Below, piece after piece: positions 63,605 through 64,000 of a stretch of 64,000 nucleotides of DNA. Every line of letters starts with the position of its first letter. Positions within the stretch are counted from its first letter, which is position 1. Under the pieces are notes generated by a model. It had not been told where the DNA came from. It worked only from the letters and a program-made list of their open reading frames with translations, and searched no databases. This stretch comes from Lanius collurio (lineage: Eukaryota > Chordata > Aves > Passeriformes > Laniidae), in the NCBI GenBank assembly GCA_020086605.1, contig JACBWW010000017.1, forward strand, positions 3,619,723 through 3,683,722, written 5' to 3'. The translations under genes and the position numbers were made by a program.

Positions 63605-63990
63605 ACTATCCCTCTAAAATTCAGAAGAATGCAGGGCTAATTCTATATGACAACACCTTGTTGTGAAGCCACTGACCTCGTTTTATGTAGCCAGCAGAGG
63701 AAACCTGGGCCTGGCCAGATGACAGCAGAAATGGAAACACTGCAGCACACAGAGCAGCAGAGAAGGGCAAATGCCTCTTCCATGCCACCAAATTCCAAAG
63801 GAACAGGGAGATTGTGGTTCCAACAAGGTACAGAAACAAAATGGAAGAAGCAATTTCTGTTCTCTGTCACTACAGAGTAAAGCATGGTGTGAATAGGAAT
63901 GTCTCCTTGGAAAAACTCGTTTAAGTGCTGTAAGGATACAGGTCCTGGTCCAGCAGGGCTTGCTGAAATAGAAACTATATGTTATTTAAG

Positions 63991-64000
63991 CATAGAATGG
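63991..64000 (-). mobile_element. Probable edge of another CR1 (3' octamer), cut by the window end
   Basis: The last ten bases, CATAGAATGG, are exactly how the minus-oriented CR1 copies at 49.3 and 59.1 kb begin. Only the boundary is visible. Confidence 0.4.

Larger units (their letters stand above)
59841..64000 (-). other. DPP6: DPP6 intron, incomplete (at least 4.1 kb)
   Basis: This intron precedes the first exon of the window in gene direction and continues past the window end. The preceding DPP6 exon (propeller segment ending near SYNVE) was not found here. It contains the acceptor signals of the 59.8-kb exon, an X-box-like motif (60.1 kb), an AAAT microsatellite (60.7 kb), a 19-bp minisatellite (61.1 kb), a candidate solo LTR (63.2-63.6 kb) and the edge of a CR1. 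Confidence 0.85.

Overview
This window is vertebrate nuclear DNA, almost certainly from a bird and most likely a songbird (passerine). The evidence is a set of CR1 LINE fragments in both orientations, a tRNA-Ile-derived SINE with a CR1-like tail of the kind described from zebra finch (TguSINE1 type), and an LTR matching my memory of a common passerine ERVL-type solo LTR. There are no operons, no bacterial gene density and no intact long reading frames. Nearly all open frames of 60-170 codons here are chance frames in intronic DNA.

The only protein-coding gene I can support is DPP6 (dipeptidyl-peptidase-like protein 6, a catalytically inactive S9B-family protein and Kv4 channel auxiliary subunit). 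It lies on the minus strand. Three consecutive coding exons are present: 59788-59840 (53 bp), 43321-43402 (82 bp) and 26506-26626 (121 bp). They join in frame (phases 0, 2, 0, with the last ending in phase 1) and encode a continuous stretch of the extracellular beta-propeller. All three have GT donors, AG acceptors and strong pyrimidine tracts. The introns between them are 16,385 and 16,694 bp. The flanking introns run off both ends of the window: at least 26.5 kb downstream of the last exon and at least 4.1 kb upstream of the first.

Layout: 1-26505 is intron with a SINE (about 3.5 kb), a plus-strand CR1 (7.5 kb), an old CR1 remnant (18.6 kb) and low-complexity tracts. 26506-26626 is an exon, followed in gene direction by a possible intronic polyadenylation unit. 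26627-43320 is intron with a 1-kb internally deleted CR1 (27.2-28.2 kb), a solo LTR with a perfect 40-bp internal duplication (31.3-31.9 kb), a CR1 ORF2 fragment (34.7-35.3 kb) and AT microsatellites. 43321-43402 is an exon. 43403-59787 is intron with CR1 tails, an A29 run, a CpG-rich pocket carrying CTCF-like and AP-1 motifs (55.1-55.4 kb), and paired A/C-rich and G/T-rich tracts (57.3 and 57.7 kb). 59788-59840 is an exon. 59841-64000 is intron with an RFX X-box-like motif, a six-copy 19-bp minisatellite, a candidate second solo LTR and the first bases of another CR1 at the very edge.

I found no self-contained new biological system. The most interesting leads are a candidate truncated DPP6 isoform made by intronic polyadenylation, the CpG-rich intronic element, and the alternating structure of the minisatellite.
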